Positions 18,168 through 27,664 of a stretch of DNA of 64,000 nt are shown piece after piece. The stretch is from Roseateles sp. SL47 (GTDB lineage Bacteria > Pseudomonadota > Gammaproteobacteria > Burkholderiales > Burkholderiaceae_C). The stretch is taken from positions 1,674,001 through 1,738,000 of the forward strand of contig NZ_CP113068.1 of the NCBI RefSeq assembly GCF_026625885.1. Reading direction: 5' to 3'. A program made the position numbers and the translations under genes. Below the pieces are notes generated by a model, which searched no databases, was not told where the DNA came from, and saw only the letters and a program-made list of their open reading frames with translations. Each line of letters starts with the position of its first letter. The stretch's first letter is position 1.

Positions 18168-18395
18168 ATGGCGCACGGCTATGACCCCCACAGTCGATTG
18201 CTATTCGACCCCGAGGTTTCCCTAACGCACGTAATCATTGGATCGCCAATCTTCTTTGTCGTATTGACTGGCACTGCCCTCTTTTTATGGCATGCCCACC
18301 CGCCGGGGGCCATCGCCCGGATCGCCGTATTGATGGGGCTTCTGGGCTGTCAGGCCCTAATGGCACGGGGCCTGATGCATTCACCGATTCCCTAG
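18168..18395 (+). CDS. Hypothetical two-helix membrane protein
   Basis: 75 residues from ATG 18168. Two hydrophobic stretches (VIIGSPIFFVVLTGTALFLW and IARIAVLMGLLGCQALMARG) are separated by a short HAHPPG turn, consistent with a small inner-membrane protein. No known family. It could be a remnant, since the upstream sequence in the same frame carries a stop. Low confidence. Confidence 0.3.
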   Translation: MAHGYDPHSRLLFDPEVSLTHVIIGSPIFFVVLTGTALFLWHAHPPGAIARIAVLMGLLGCQALMARGLMHSPIP

Positions 18396-18521
18396 CCGAT
18401 AACTGTTGCAATTTCGCGTCGGCCACACTGAGGGCGTTCCACGCACTTCTATACTCCGCACACTCTGCAGTACGCCCTTCGCGCCATTCGCGACAACTTT
18501 CTCCAACAGATGAAGGTGAAT

Positions 18522-19496
18522 ATGAAGAAGATTGCCATTGCTGCTGCCGTTGCGGCACTGTCCGCCCCGGCTTTTGCCCAGAGCTCCGTCACGCTGTGGG
18601 GGCGTATCAACACCTCCATGGAGTCCCAGAAGACCGGCAACGGCGATCGCGTCTCGGTGCTGCAGAACAACGCTTCGCGTCTGGGCTTCAAGGGCACCGA
18701 AGATCTGGGTGGCGGCCTGAAGGCCAGCTTCGCCCTGGAGCACGGCCTGAATTCGGACAACGGTGTCTCCACCGGTGGCTCGCAGTTCTGGAACCGCGAA
18801 GCCAGCGTGCAACTGGCAGGTGACTTCGGTGCCGTGCGCCTGGGCCGCTGGACCAACGGCAGCTACTACGCCACCGCCGACTACGTGTCCATGCACAACC
18901 ATGACACCGGCACCTCGTCCGATGCGCTGTATTCCGGCGTGGGTTTCTTCACCCCGAACGGCAATCCCCAAAGCAACAAGATCGCCTACTTCACGCCCAA
19001 CGTGGAAGGCTTTAATGCCGAGCTATCCCTGCATGCTGGCGAAGGCGTGGACAAGCGTGCCTACGATGTGGCGCTGAACTACGACCAGGGCCCTCTGCAC
19101 CTGGGTGCCGGCTACACCAAGCAAGGCAGCGCCAATCAGTACGCCGTGCGCGCACTGTATGAACTGGGCCCGTTCACCTTCGGTGGTTATGTCCAGCGCG
19201 AAGACAGCGGCACGCCGCAGTCCCTGGGCGCCAAGGAAACCCGCACCATCGGTCGCCTGTCCGGCATGTATACCGTGGGCCAGTCGGAATTCCACCTGAA
19301 CGTGGGCGGCACCAAGGCCGGTGGCTACTCCTTCAATGGTGGTCGCAACGGCGGCAAGCAATACACGCTGGGCTACAACTACAACCTGAGCAAGCGCACC
19401 AAGCTGTATGGCTTCTACACCGCTGTGGACGCCACCACCGCCAACAAGGCTGACGACTTCAACTCGTTCGCCGTCGGCATCCGCCACAACTTCTGA
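18522..19496 (+). CDS. Gram-negative porin (trimeric, OmpC-like beta-proteobacterial type)
   Basis: 324 residues from ATG 18522, chosen over ATG 18510 because AAGGTG precedes it and the signal peptide MKKIAIAAAVAALSAPAFAQ starts there. Mature SSVTLWGRINTSME begins the first strand; GFKGTEDLGGGLKASFALE and FGAVRLGRWTN are the usual porin motifs, and the protein ends in GIRHNF with the terminal Phe needed for outer-membrane assembly. It forms a general diffusion channel. At 324 residues it is slightly shorter than most of these porins. A strong intrinsic terminator follows. Confidence 0.94.
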   Translation: MKKIAIAAAVAALSAPAFAQSSVTLWGRINTSMESQKTGNGDRVSVLQNNASRLGFKGTEDLGGGLKASFALEHGLNSDNGVSTGGSQFWNREASVQLAGDFGAVRLGRWTNGSYYATADYVSMHNHDTGTSSDALYSGVGFFTPNGNPQSNKIAYFTPNVEGFNAELSLHAGEGVDKRAYDVALNYDQGPLHLGAGYTKQGSANQYAVRALYELGPFTFGGYVQREDSGTPQSLGAKETRTIGRLSGMYTVGQSEFHLNVGGTKAGGYSFNGGRNGGKQYTLGYNYNLSKRTKLYGFYTAVDATTANKADDFNSFAVGIRHNF

Positions 19497-19574
19497 TCAT
19501 GCGGCGGGCTGAGCGCCCGCTGGTCCTGGCACGCTCGGACAGCGTCCGAACGATGGGTCCGGGGCCTGATCAGC

Positions 19575-19607
19575 AAAAAGGCGCCTCCGTGTGGGGCGCC
19601 TTTTTTT
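19575..19607 (+). terminator. Intrinsic terminator of the porin gene
   Basis: AAAAAGGCGCC (19575-19585) pairs with GGCGCCTTTTT (19595-19605) and is followed by more T. The last codons of the dead ISL3 transposase begin only 4 bp further on. Confidence 0.92.
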
Positions 19608-19610
19608 GGT

Positions 19611-20712
19611 TCATCGCCGATCTCCGGGGAACGCAGCCCGGATCTTGAGGAAGAAGTAGTCGTCATCACGGTAGCCATAGGCCATACGTTTGATGACCTT
19701 GATTTTGTTGTTAATGCCCTCGACGAGGTTGGTTCCTAAGGGCCATCGGCAGTGGGACAGGATGCCAGGCAGATAAGTCTTGAGGTTGCGAGCGAACGCC
19801 TTGAGCGGCTCAATCCGGCTTCGCATGGCCCTGTCGTACCACTGCTTCCAGAATCGCTCGGCGTATCCGCTGTGCCGGTAGTCCCACAGCGTCTTGAGGT
19901 CGTCCTTCATGACATAGACCGTGAAGAGCGCCTTGTTGGCCTTGAGCATGTCCCTCAGCCGCACCAAGTCCTGCGGGCGGGTCACGTTCTGAAGGTTACG
20001 CGCCAGCAGCCAGCGTGAGCCCTTGATCAGCTTGCGTGCAGCCTTGTTGTGCCTGAGCTTGTTGGCCTGATCCACACGGACCCGATCAATCACTTGGCGA
20101 CCGTACTTGGCGACGACGTGGAACAGCTCGTACACGATCTTGGCGTGCGGGCATTGGGCGCGAACCTCTTCGGCGTAGCGGTGCCCCTGGTGGATGGCGA
20201 ACTCGTCCATCGCGATCCCTCTCACGCCAGCAAGATCGATGGGTCCAAGGGCTCGCTGCAAATGCCGCTTGTCGATCCTCTCTTGACCGCGGTCCATGAC
20301 AGCCCGAAGAACTGGGCTGCGTGACGGATCGACATCACCTTGCACAGCCGCGCCACGCTCTGGGCCAGCCGCACGGTCACCCTCGAATACGGCTCCAGCC
20401 AGCACAACTGCTCCAGCTTAGGGCCACATCGTGGGCACAGCACACGCACCCTGGGCACGACAAGCTCGACTGGAACATCGAACAGCGGCAGGTCTCTGAC
20501 TCGGCGCGTCTGCAGGTCGTGGACTGACTGGCACCACCCTCCGCAGGCGCTGCAGCGATGTCCTGTCCGCCTGGCCGGGCGTAAATGGATCACGCACCAG
20601 GTCACGCCTGCTTGGCAGACCTCCTCGTCATGGTCAATCTCGTAGCCTTCCCAGGCGCTCGAGCCGAGCAATACACTGGGTTGCGGCCATGGCTGCCCCC
20701 TATTGGGCAGAG
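19611..20712 (-). pseudogene. ISL3-family transposase, frameshifted and internally deleted
   Basis: Two minus-strand frames together spell an ISL3 transposase. The N-terminal zinc-finger part (CSACGGWCQSVHDLQTRR, VRVLCPRCG) and the helix part (GLSWTAVK) end at a frameshift near 20277-20284, where one base is missing. The frame then resumes at IDKRHLQRALGP. A second lesion fuses IAMDEFAIHQGHRYA directly to EEVRAQCPHAKIVYELFHVV. The roughly 40 residues normally between them, which carry the second catalytic Asp (the MDM segment), are absent. The C-terminus (GTNLVEGINNKIKVIKRMAYGYRDDDYFFLKIRAAF) is intact. No start codon is visible before EAVYTLPNRGQPWPQPS, and I could not find terminal inverted repeats. 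The copy cannot transpose by itself. Confidence 0.85.
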
Positions 20713-20765
20713 TATAGACAGCTTCAACTTAGCAGGTCAGGCGCCTCCGCGTCCCGTTATTCCCC

Positions 20766-21128
20766 GAACTTCGGCGAAGAACCTAACAAAATCGAGCAGG
20801 CCCTGGCCAGGCTGGTGGACCTGCCGAGGGCGAACAGCCGGAGAACCTGTTGCTGCGCTTCGATCCCGCCGGCGGCGTGCCTATGCTGGTGGCCTGCTTG
20901 TGGTCGCGCTGGGTCGGCGCTGATGGCGAAGAGTTTCTGTCCTTCGCGGCGATCACAGACGAGGCGCCGCCGGAGGTCTCGGCCGCCGGTCATGACGGCT
21001 GCGTCGTGCCGATCAAAGCCGAGGACATCGACGCCTGGCTGACCACGGCCGGCGCTGACCCGGCGAGCCTCTACGCGGTCCTGGATGACCGCAAGCGGCC
21101 GTACTATGAACACCGGCTGGCAGCCTGA
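20766..21128 (+). pseudogene. SRAP (YedK/HMCES-like) protein, C-terminal remnant
   Basis: The plus-strand frame ending at 21128 contains MLVACLWSRWVGADGEEFLS, AAITDEAPPEV, HDGCVVPIKAEDIDAWL and PYYEHRLAA. This is the C-terminal half of an SOS-response-associated peptidase (SRAP) domain, which crosslinks to abasic sites in DNA. The N-terminal part with the essential Cys2 (MCGR start) is missing, and the preceding sequence adjoins the dead ISL3 copy. It is probably truncated by insertion or deletion at that junction. The exact left end of homology is uncertain. A TTG or ATG-started C-terminal peptide would lack the catalytic Cys. Confidence 0.65.
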
Positions 21129-21148
21129 AAAGCGCTTGCGCATCTCGA

Positions 21149-21170
21149 CGCCTTACATTAAAGTAAGGCG
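21149..21170. promoter_or_regulatory. Inverted repeat upstream of the toxin-antitoxin pair
   Basis: CGCCTTAC (21149-21156) and GTAAGGCG (21163-21170) enclose ATTAAA. It ends 17 bp before the antitoxin ATG, just upstream of its AGGAG (21175-21179). This is where AbrB/VapB-type antitoxins usually bind to repress their own operon. Confidence 0.6.
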
Positions 21171-21187
21171 CATCAGGAGTTCAATGC

Positions 21188-21430
21188 ATGACCACCGCAA
21201 CCATCTCATCCAAAGGCCAGATCACGATCCCCGCCGACGTTCGGCATGCCCTGGCAGTTGATGCTGGCGATCGGGTGGAGTTCGTCCAGATCGAGCCCGG
21301 CCAGTACCTGTTCGTCGCTGCAAATCGTTCGGTGACGGAGTTGAAGGGCATGTTCGGCAAGCCGTCCAAGGTCGTCTCCATCGAGGACATGAACCTGGCC
21401 ATTGCATCTCGTGGAGCGTCGGCACGATGA
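21188..21430 (+). CDS. vapB: AbrB/MazE-type antitoxin (VapB)
   Basis: 80 residues; AGGAG precedes the ATG. A SpoVT-AbrB swapped-hairpin DNA-binding domain fills the N-terminus (TATISSKGQITIPADVRHAL, then AGDRVEFVQIEPG). The C-terminal part from about residue 45 (ELKGMFGKPSKVV) is the toxin-neutralising tail. It overlaps the PIN toxin by 4 nt (ATGA). The product would neutralise the toxin and, with it, repress through the inverted repeat at 21149-21170. Confidence 0.9.
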   Translation: MTTATISSKGQITIPADVRHALAVDAGDRVEFVQIEPGQYLFVAANRSVTELKGMFGKPSKVVSIEDMNLAIASRGASAR

Positions 21431-21822
21431 TCGGCCTGGATACCAACGTGATGGTCCGATACATCATGCAGGACGACGTCAAGCAGGCCGCAAAGGCCAC
21501 CAAGCTGGTCGAGGGCCTGTCTGCGACAGCGCCAGGCTTCATCACCCTTGTGTCGGTTGTCGAGCTGGTGTGGGTGCTGTCGTCGAGCTATGACTTGAGC
21601 CGGGCGCAGGTTGCCCAGGCGCTGGCGGTCATCCTCCGATCCAAACAACTCATCGTGGACCAGGCCGAGCATGTTGTTCGCGCGCTGCGCGCCTTCAGCG
21701 CGGGGAATGCGGATTTTGCGGACTGCTTGATCGAGCGCATGGCCGCATCAGCAGGCTGTGCGCAGACGATGACGTTCGACACTGCCGCCGCGAAGACTGC
21801 CGGCATGACGCTGATTCAGTAA
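21427..21822 (+). CDS. vapC: PIN-domain ribonuclease toxin (VapC)
   Basis: 131 residues; the ATG overlaps the antitoxin stop. PIN-domain acidic residues are all present: Asp5 in MIGLDTNVMVRY, Glu in SVVELVWVL, Asp in NADFADCLIERMA and Asp in MTFDTAAAKTAGM. VapC toxins are Mg-dependent endoribonucleases that typically cut tRNAs or rRNA. The full catalytic set suggests an active toxin. It sits in the rearranged stretch between the porin gene and ruvB. Confidence 0.9.
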   Translation: MIGLDTNVMVRYIMQDDVKQAAKATKLVEGLSATAPGFITLVSVVELVWVLSSSYDLSRAQVAQALAVILRSKQLIVDQAEHVVRALRAFSAGNADFADCLIERMAASAGCAQTMTFDTAAAKTAGMTLIQ

Positions 21823-22061
21823 GGAAAGGCGTGTTCGAAGCAGATCATCAGCATCGAGAAGGCGTGGCTTCGGGGGCTGGTGTCACTTCGCGACGGAAGT
21901 TCAATGGCTGTTCATGCGACCTCAGACGCTCACGCCAGGAATCTAGTCATCTACGGCGAGTCTGACTTGCCGGGACAGACGGACATGATGGCGATGTCTG
22001 CAGGGCGGCACCGAGTACGTCCTGACAACATTCAACGCTGTGAGCGGCTCATCGCGCTCGG

Positions 22062-23123
22062 CTATTCGTCGAACAGCTGACCCGCCTGGCGCGGTGGGGC
22101 CACACCCAGATGGCGGTAGGCCGCCAGCGTGGCGATGCGTCCTCGGGGCGTGCGCTGAAGAAAGCCCTGCTGGATGAGATAGGGCTCGATCACGTCTTCA
22201 ATGGTGCCCGGCTCTTCACCGATGGCCGCCGCCACGTTGTCCAGGCCCACCGGGCCGCCGTCAAAGCGATGCACCACCGCCTCCAGCAGCTTGCGGTCCA
22301 TCAGGTCAAAACCTTGGGGGTCCACATCCAGCATGGCCAGGGCTTTTTCGGCCATCGGGATGGTGATGGTGCCGTCGCCCTTCACATCGGCATAGTCCCG
22401 CACCCGGCGCAGCAACCGGTTGGCGATCCGCGGTGTGCCACGAGAGCGGCGGGCCACTTCCAGTGCGCCGCCCGCTTCAATGGGCGCACCCAGCAAGGCG
22501 GCCGACCGGGTGACGATGCGCTGCAACTCCTCAGCGGTGTAGAACTCCAGCCGGGCGACGATGCCAAAGCGGTCCCGCAGCGGGTTGGTGAGCATGCCCG
22601 CCCGGGTGGTGGCCCCCACCAGGGTGAACGGTTGCAGATCCAGCTTGATCGAACGGGCGGCCGGGCCTTCGCCGATCATGATGTCGATCTGATAGTCCTC
22701 CAGTGCGGGGTAGAGGATTTCTTCAACAACCGGCGACAGCCGGTGGATCTCGTCAATGAACAGCACGTCATTGCGTTCGAGATTGGTCAGGATGGCGGCC
22801 AGGTCCTTGGGTTTTTCCAGCACCGGGCCGCTGGTCTGGCGCAGGTTCACGCCCAGCTCCGCCGCGATGATGTGGCTGAGCGTGGTTTTGCCCAAGCCCG
22901 GCGGGCCGAACAGCAGCACATGGTCCAGCGCCTCGCCGCGCTTGCGGGCGGCGCCGATGAAGATTTCCAGCTGTTCACGGGCCTTCGCCTGGCCGACATA
23001 TTCGTCCAGCAGCTTCGGACGCAAGGCCCGTTCGATGGCGTCTTCGTTGGGCGACGCCGGATGGGCGCTGATGAGCCGCGCCTGCTGAGGGGCGGGGGTG
23101 AAGTCGTCGGTCTGGATGCTCAT
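22062..23123 (-). CDS. ruvB: Holliday junction branch-migration ATPase RuvB
   Basis: 353 residues. AAA+ motifs in order: Walker [19 protein letters not shown], Walker [14 protein letters not shown], sensor 1 [10 protein letters not shown], then the arginine-finger region NPLRDRFGI. The C-terminal winged helix ([20 protein letters not shown]) ends the protein. RuvB hexamers pump DNA through the RuvA-bound junction during recombination and repair. It follows ruvA by 15 nt on the same strand. ruvC is not in this window. Confidence 0.98.
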   Translation of the reverse strand: MSIQTDDFTPAPQQARLISAHPASPNEDAIERALRPKLLDEYVGQAKAREQLEIFIGAARKRGEALDHVLLFGPPGLGKTTLSHIIAAELGVNLRQTSGPVLEKPKDLAAILTNLERNDVLFIDEIHRLSPVVEEILYPALEDYQIDIMIGEGPAARSIKLDLQPFTLVGATTRAGMLTNPLRDRFGIVARLEFYTAEELQRIVTRSAALLGAPIEAGGALEVARRSRGTPRIANRLLRRVRDYADVKGDGTITIPMAEKALAMLDVDPQGFDLMDRKLLEAVVHRFDGGPVGLDNVAAAIGEEPGTIEDVIEPYLIQQGFLQRTPRGRIATLAAYRHLGVAPPRQAGQLFDE

Positions 23124-23138
23124 GGCCGCTTCAGTCCG

Positions 23139-23708
23139 TCAGGAGAGATGTTTCATGGCCAGCTTGATGCCGTCGCTGACCGACACATCGGCCGGCAGGC
23201 TCTTGAGCGCGGCGCCGGCTTCCTTCTCGCTGTAGCCCAGGGCCACCAGCGCTTGCAGGACGTCCGCATGGTTGTCGTTGGCTACGGTCACCGGCAGGGC
23301 CAGGTCCGGGCCCAGCTTGCCCTTGAGTTCCAGCAGCAGCCGCTCGGCCGTCTTTTTACCAATGCCCGGCACCTTGACCAGCCGGCCGGCTTCCTGCCGG
23401 GACACCGCCTGCGCCAGCTCCGGCACCGACATGCCGGACAACAGCGACAGCGCCATCTTCGGGCCGACGCCGCTGATCTTGATCAGCAAGCGGAAGGTGT
23501 TGCGTTCTTCGGCCGTGAGGAAACCAAACAGGACGTGGGCATCTTCCCGGATGGAGAGATGGGTGAGCAGGCTGGCCCGCTCTCCCAGGGCCGGGAGATT
23601 GAAGAAGGTGCTCATGGGCACGTCGACTTCATACCCGACGCCCTGGACGTCGATGAGGATCTGCGGGGGCGATTTTTCCGCGATGACGCCGGTCAGTCTG
23701 CCGATCAT
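23139..23708 (-). CDS. ruvA: Holliday junction DNA-binding protein RuvA
   Basis: 189 residues. An N-terminal OB fold ([28 protein letters not shown]), two helix-hairpin-helix motifs ([18 protein letters not shown] and [20 protein letters not shown]) and a small C-terminal RuvB-binding domain ([20 protein letters not shown]). It tetramerises on four-way junctions and loads RuvB. It is the first gene of ruvAB; a short gap separates it from the response-regulator gene upstream. Confidence 0.98.
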   Translation of the reverse strand: MIGRLTGVIAEKSPPQILIDVQGVGYEVDVPMSTFFNLPALGERASLLTHLSIREDAHVLFGFLTAEERNTFRLLIKISGVGPKMALSLLSGMSVPELAQAVSRQEAGRLVKVPGIGKKTAERLLLELKGKLGPDLALPVTVANDNHADVLQALVALGYSEKEAGAALKSLPADVSVSDGIKLAMKHLS

Positions 23709-23742
23709 GTCGGCATTATCCGCGCCCGACGTGCGTGCCTTG

Positions 23743-24396
23743 TCAGTTGCGGCCGAACAGGCCCAGGCGCTGGGCTTCCAGCGCCGCTTCGGCGCGGGAG
23801 CTCACATTGAGCTTGCGGTAGATCTGCTTGACGTAGTCGGCAATGGTGTGGCGCGACAAGCCCAGCTGCACGCCGATTTCCGGCAGGGTGAAGCCTTTGG
23901 CCACGCGCAGCAGCACTTCGGTTTCCCGGTCGGTCAGGGAGACTTCATGCAGCACGGCAGCGGCCTGCGGGCGGCGCTGGGAGGTGAAGTAGGCGATGAC
24001 CTTGCGGGCAATGCTGGGCGACAGCGGCGGCTCACCCTGGCTGATGCGCTGCAGTTGTTCCACCAGCAGTTCGCGCGATTGCTCCTTGAGCAGGTAGCCA
24101 AAGGCACCCGCCTGCAGAGCCGGGAACAGATGTTCGTCGTCATCATGGATGGTGACGATCACCGACTGCACCTCGGGCTGTTTTTCCCGCAGCGCGGTAA
24201 TCACTTCGACGCCGGAGCCATCCGGCAAGCCCAGATCGAGAAGCGCCAGAGTGAAACGCTGGCTGTTGACCTGCTGCAGGGCGTCCTGCACCCGGGAGCA
24301 TTCGGTGACCACCGCGTTGGCAAAGACCTGTTTGATCAGGACCTTCAACCAGGCACGGATTTCGGGAATGTCTTCGAGCAGGAGGATGTGATTCAT
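23743..24396 (-). CDS. NarL/LuxR-family response regulator
   Basis: 217 residues from ATG 24396; a TTG at 24432 would add 12 residues without receiver homology. The receiver domain carries [13 protein letters not shown], the phosphoacceptor Asp in [13 protein letters not shown] and Lys in GYLLKEQSR. The C-terminal LuxR helix-turn-helix reads [20 protein letters not shown], then [22 protein letters not shown]. Its partner is almost certainly the histidine kinase encoded about 200 bp upstream on the same strand. The regulon is unknown. Confidence 0.94.
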   Translation of the reverse strand: MNHILLLEDIPEIRAWLKVLIKQVFANAVVTECSRVQDALQQVNSQRFTLALLDLGLPDGSGVEVITALREKQPEVQSVIVTIHDDDEHLFPALQAGAFGYLLKEQSRELLVEQLQRISQGEPPLSPSIARKVIAYFTSQRRPQAAAVLHEVSLTDRETEVLLRVAKGFTLPEIGVQLGLSRHTIADYVKQIYRKLNVSSRAEAALEAQRLGLFGRN

Positions 24397-24600
24397 GGCG
24401 CTCGATTCTTGCTCAATTTCCAGGAGGGACAACCCAGATGCAGACGCAATGGGCCCCGATGCAACACTACGGCTTTCTTGGCGGCATGCCTACCCCAATC
24501 GCTCGCCCGTGCCGTCCGACGTGGGTAAAGCGTCACGGTGGTGGCCCCCCCAAAGGTGGGGAATGAGAGAGAAATGGAAGAGAGGCCGCGCCACCATTGA

Positions 24601-26004
24601 TCACAAGGGAATGGTCAACCGAATCACCGTGCCCCAGCCCGGGCCGGATTCCACCAGACATTGACCATGCATTTGCTTGGCACGCGACTTCATGCTGGCC
24701 ATGCCGTGTCCCTTGTCCAGGCGACCTTCCAGTTCCAGCGGAATGCCTTGGCCGTTGTCCTGAATCACCACCGAGAAATAACCGTCCTGGGCCGAACATC
24801 CCACCACGCAATGGGTGGCACCACTGTGTTTGATGATGTTGCTCACGGCTTCGCGCAGGATGCGGGTGGTCTGCACATAAGCGCGGGCCGGGAAGGTGTG
24901 TTCAATGTCTTCGGCCGGCGATTTCCATTCCGCCAGGATGTTGGCCTGTGCCAATCGCGAGACGACTTCCGCCCGCCAATCGCCCAGGGCATCCAGCAGT
25001 TGCACCGGCTTGCCGGTGAGCCCACGCACCGACAGGCGCATTTCCTCCAGGGCCTCACGGGCCAGGGTGGAGATGCGGTCCGATTCGCTGGTGTGCACGA
25101 TGGTGAGCAGCTTGGCGCCCAGGTCGTCATGCAGGTCGGCGGCGATCCGTTTGCGTTCGCGCTCGGTGACCTGCTCCAGCTTGGCCTCGGCGACCTGGTC
25201 GAAATGACGCTCCAGTTCCGCAATGCGTTCCTGCATCCGCAGTTCACCCTGTAGCACCTGCAGTTCTGCCTGGGTCAGCGCGCGTGAAAACTCGCGGACC
25301 CGCTGCAACCCCAGGCCGATGAGGCACAGCGCTGCCAGCACGCTGGTCAGCCCCCGCCCGGGCAGCAGCCAGGCGGCGAGCACCGCCAGGTCCCCAGTGG
25401 CGAGCAGCGCGCAGGTCACGATGAAGTCGGTGCGCGGGTATCGCTCTTCCAGTGTCGGCAAGAACATGTCCTGCCACAGATGCCAGACATGCCAACCCAT
25501 GGCCACCAGCAATTGCCCGCCCAGCCACCAACTGGCCAGCAGGGCCAGCGTGGCCGGGGGGATGGGCAGCAGCAGGGCCAGCGGCAGCATGACGGCCTGC
25601 AGCAGCAGCACGCGCCGCAGACGTCGGTCCTGTCGGCGCACCCGACGCAAGAGATATTGAACCGCCATCCAGACCAGCCAGGGCCCCAGCACCAGGGCCA
25701 CGGCCGACGGCCATGGCGTGTGCGGCGCCGCGCCGATCAGCAGCACCCAGCCCACCATCAGGCCGGCCAGCCAGCCGATGTGGCGTTGGGCACGGCGCTG
25801 CCAGATCAGCAGCCCCAAGACCAAAGCCAGGCTCAGCACCATCGCATTGAGACCGCCCATCAGCCAGTCCAGCGGGTGGGCATGGGCCATCACCAGCGGC
25901 GAGGACTGGGGGAGCAGGGGGGCCGCCTGGACCGGGGCGCTGGACAGACCCAGGACGCCAATGACGCTGGGCAGCACTGTCATCGCGCGGGTCGGGAGGG
26001 GCAT
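24601..26004 (-). CDS. Membrane sensor histidine kinase, NarL/DesK type (HisKA_3)
   Basis: About 467 residues from ATG 26004; in-frame ATGs at 26073 and 25983 are alternatives and none has a good ribosome-binding site. About six transmembrane helices occupy the first half (for example LDWLMGGLNAMVLSLALVLG and HIGWLAGLMVGWVLLIG) with no large periplasmic loop, so the signal is probably sensed in the membrane. A coiled coil precedes the phosphoacceptor motif RERKRIAADLHDDLGAKLL. The HATPase domain shows REAVSNIIKHSGA, DNGQGIP and KGHGMASMKSRAK. It pairs with the LuxR-type regulator downstream. Confidence 0.9.
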   Translation of the reverse strand: MPLPTRAMTVLPSVIGVLGLSSAPVQAAPLLPQSSPLVMAHAHPLDWLMGGLNAMVLSLALVLGLLIWQRRAQRHIGWLAGLMVGWVLLIGAAPHTPWPSAVALVLGPWLVWMAVQYLLRRVRRQDRRLRRVLLLQAVMLPLALLLPIPPATLALLASWWLGGQLLVAMGWHVWHLWQDMFLPTLEERYPRTDFIVTCALLATGDLAVLAAWLLPGRGLTSVLAALCLIGLGLQRVREFSRALTQAELQVLQGELRMQERIAELERHFDQVAEAKLEQVTERERKRIAADLHDDLGAKLLTIVHTSESDRISTLAREALEEMRLSVRGLTGKPVQLLDALGDWRAEVVSRLAQANILAEWKSPAEDIEHTFPARAYVQTTRILREAVSNIIKHSGATHCVVGCSAQDGYFSVVIQDNGQGIPLELEGRLDKGHGMASMKSRAKQMHGQCLVESGPGWGTVIRLTIPL

Positions 26005-26128
26005 GGCTGAGGAGGGGGCGGGGGCGACGAATGTCTGGAATCGAGGACCGTCGTTTGCTGGGATGCGGTGCATGAAGATGATTGTGCAGGTCGAAACGCA
26101 CACCAAGGCGCGCGCGGGCGACAATAGC

Positions 26129-27664
26129 GTGCTTACCCCCCCTGAATACGGAGCTTCGGCCGTCTTGAACCTGCGCCACGCCTTCACCCCTGTAGACAAC
26201 CAACGGCTCTCGCACCTGTGCGGCAGTCTGGATGAGCACCTCCGTGCCATCGAGGTGGGTCTGCATGTGCGGATCAGCCATCGAGCTGAACACTTCCAGA
26301 TCGAGGGCGACAAGCCCGCTGTACAACGCACGCTGAGCCTGCTGGAAGCGCTCTATGCCCGAGCGGATCGTCCCATCGCTCCGGAGAGCCTGCGGCTGGC
26401 GATTGTGGAGGCGGCGGGTGACGTCAGCGCCCCCAATGCGGATGCCAACGGCGCGGGCGGCGGTGGCGCGGATGGCGGTGTGGTGCTGCGCACGCGCCGT
26501 GCCGACCTGGCGGGCCGCACGCCCAATCAACATCAGTACCTGCGGCAGATCCTCTCGCACGACATCAGTTTCGGCCTCGGCCCGGCCGGTACCGGCAAGA
26601 CTTTTCTGGCGGTGGCCTGCGCGGTGGATGCGCTGGAGCGTTCGTCAGTCCAGCGCATCATCCTCACCCGCCCGGCGGTGGAGGCGGGGGAGCGGCTGGG
26701 GTTCCTGCCCGGTGACCTGGCGCAAAAGGTCGACCCGTATCTGCGGCCGTTGTACGACGCGCTGTATGACCTGATGGGTTTTGACCGTGTCACCAAGGCC
26801 TTCGAGAAGGGGCAACTGGAGATTGCGCCGCTGGCCTTCATGCGGGGACGCACGCTCAACCATGCCTTTGTCATTCTGGATGAGGCCCAGAACACCACAC
26901 CGGAACAGATGAAGATGTTCCTCACCCGCATTGGCTTCGGCAGCAAATGCGTGGTGACTGGAGACACCAGCCAGATCGACCTGCCGCGCGGCATGGTCAG
27001 CGGGCTGGTGGATGCGCAGCGGGTGCTGGAGGGGGTGGAAGGCATTGCCATGACCCGCTTCACACGGGCCGATGTGGTGCGGCATCCGTTGGTGGCGCGC
27101 ATCGTCCAGGCTTATGAGGAACGCCAGTCCGCACGGCAGTTGCAGGAAGCCCAGGAGGCGCGGGACGCTCGCGGCCAGGCGGCCGCAGCGGCTCGGGCAG
27201 CAGGGGCCCAGGCAGCGGTGGCGCATCGAGCCACGGCGGCAGAAACGGAGACAGTCATACCCGCAGCAGCAGAACCAGCGGCTGCGAAGAGGGCTGCAAA
27301 GACGGCTGCAAAGACAGCTTCAAAGAGGGCTGCGAAGGCACCTGCGAAGACGGCTACGAAGACGCCTGCGAAGGCGGCTGCACAGACCACCAGAAAGACG
27401 GCCGCCAAGACAGCAGCGAATACGACTACCAAGCCAGCCGCTAAGACAGCCGCTAAGACGGTGTCCCAGCCCGCCGCGAAGACGAACGCAGGGGTGATTG
27501 CCCCTGCAGCAACCCGGGCAGTCAAGAAGCGAGCGACTCCTGCGTCAACATCCACCGGCCAGGGCCGAGCAACAGCCGCCACGCCCAGACCCGTCCAGGC
27601 GCCAGCCAAGGCCGCCGGGTCACGTGCAGGCACTTCGAGCCGCAAGGGAGGCGGGAAGCGATGA
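26129..27664 (+). CDS. phoH: PhoH-family ATPase with a histone-H1-like C-terminal extension
   Basis: 511 residues from GTG 26129; a TTG at 26165 fits the usual family start ([15 protein letters not shown]) and has GGAG 11 nt upstream, so the start is uncertain. An N-terminal KH-like region is followed by the PhoH ATPase core: Walker [17 protein letters not shown] near residue 150, [17 protein letters not shown], Walker [15 protein letters not shown], and [17 protein letters not shown]. The core ends near residue 325. About 180 further residues are Ala/Lys/Thr/Pro repeats of AAKT and PAKT type, resembling histone H1 or AlgP. PhoH/YbeZ acts with YbeY, encoded next, in ribosome and RNA quality control. 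Confidence 0.92.
   Translation: MLTPPEYGASAVLNLRHAFTPVDNQRLSHLCGSLDEHLRAIEVGLHVRISHRAEHFQIEGDKPAVQRTLSLLEALYARADRPIAPESLRLAIVEAAGDVSAPNADANGAGGGGADGGVVLRTRRADLAGRTPNQHQYLRQILSHDISFGLGPAGTGKTFLAVACAVDALERSSVQRIILTRPAVEAGERLGFLPGDLAQKVDPYLRPLYDALYDLMGFDRVTKAFEKGQLEIAPLAFMRGRTLNHAFVILDEAQNTTPEQMKMFLTRIGFGSKCVVTGDTSQIDLPRGMVSGLVDAQRVLEGVEGIAMTRFTRADVVRHPLVARIVQAYEERQSARQLQEAQEARDARGQAAAAARAAGAQAAVAHRATAAETETVIPAAAEPAAAKRAAKTAAKTASKRAAKAPAKTATKTPAKAAAQTTRKTAAKTAANTTTKPAAKTAAKTVSQPAAKTNAGVIAPAATRAVKKRATPASTSTGQGRATAATPRPVQAPAKAAGSRAGTSSRKGGGKR

Larger units (their letters stand above)
17816..18521. other. Poorly conserved interval between the phosphatase and porin genes
   Basis: About 700 bp with no recognisable family. 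It holds a hairpin at 17844-17864, a 55-codon ORF (17961-18128) and, in the same frame after one stop, an 83-residue hydrophobic ORF. The porin promoter should lie in its right end. Base composition from about 18190 to 18280 is AT-richer than the flanks. Confidence 0.5.

Noticed and set aside
21880..22080. 66-codon ORF after the toxin gene
   Set aside because: It overlaps the 3' end of ruvB, has no ribosome-binding site and no family. The interval 21823-22061 holds no gene I can support.
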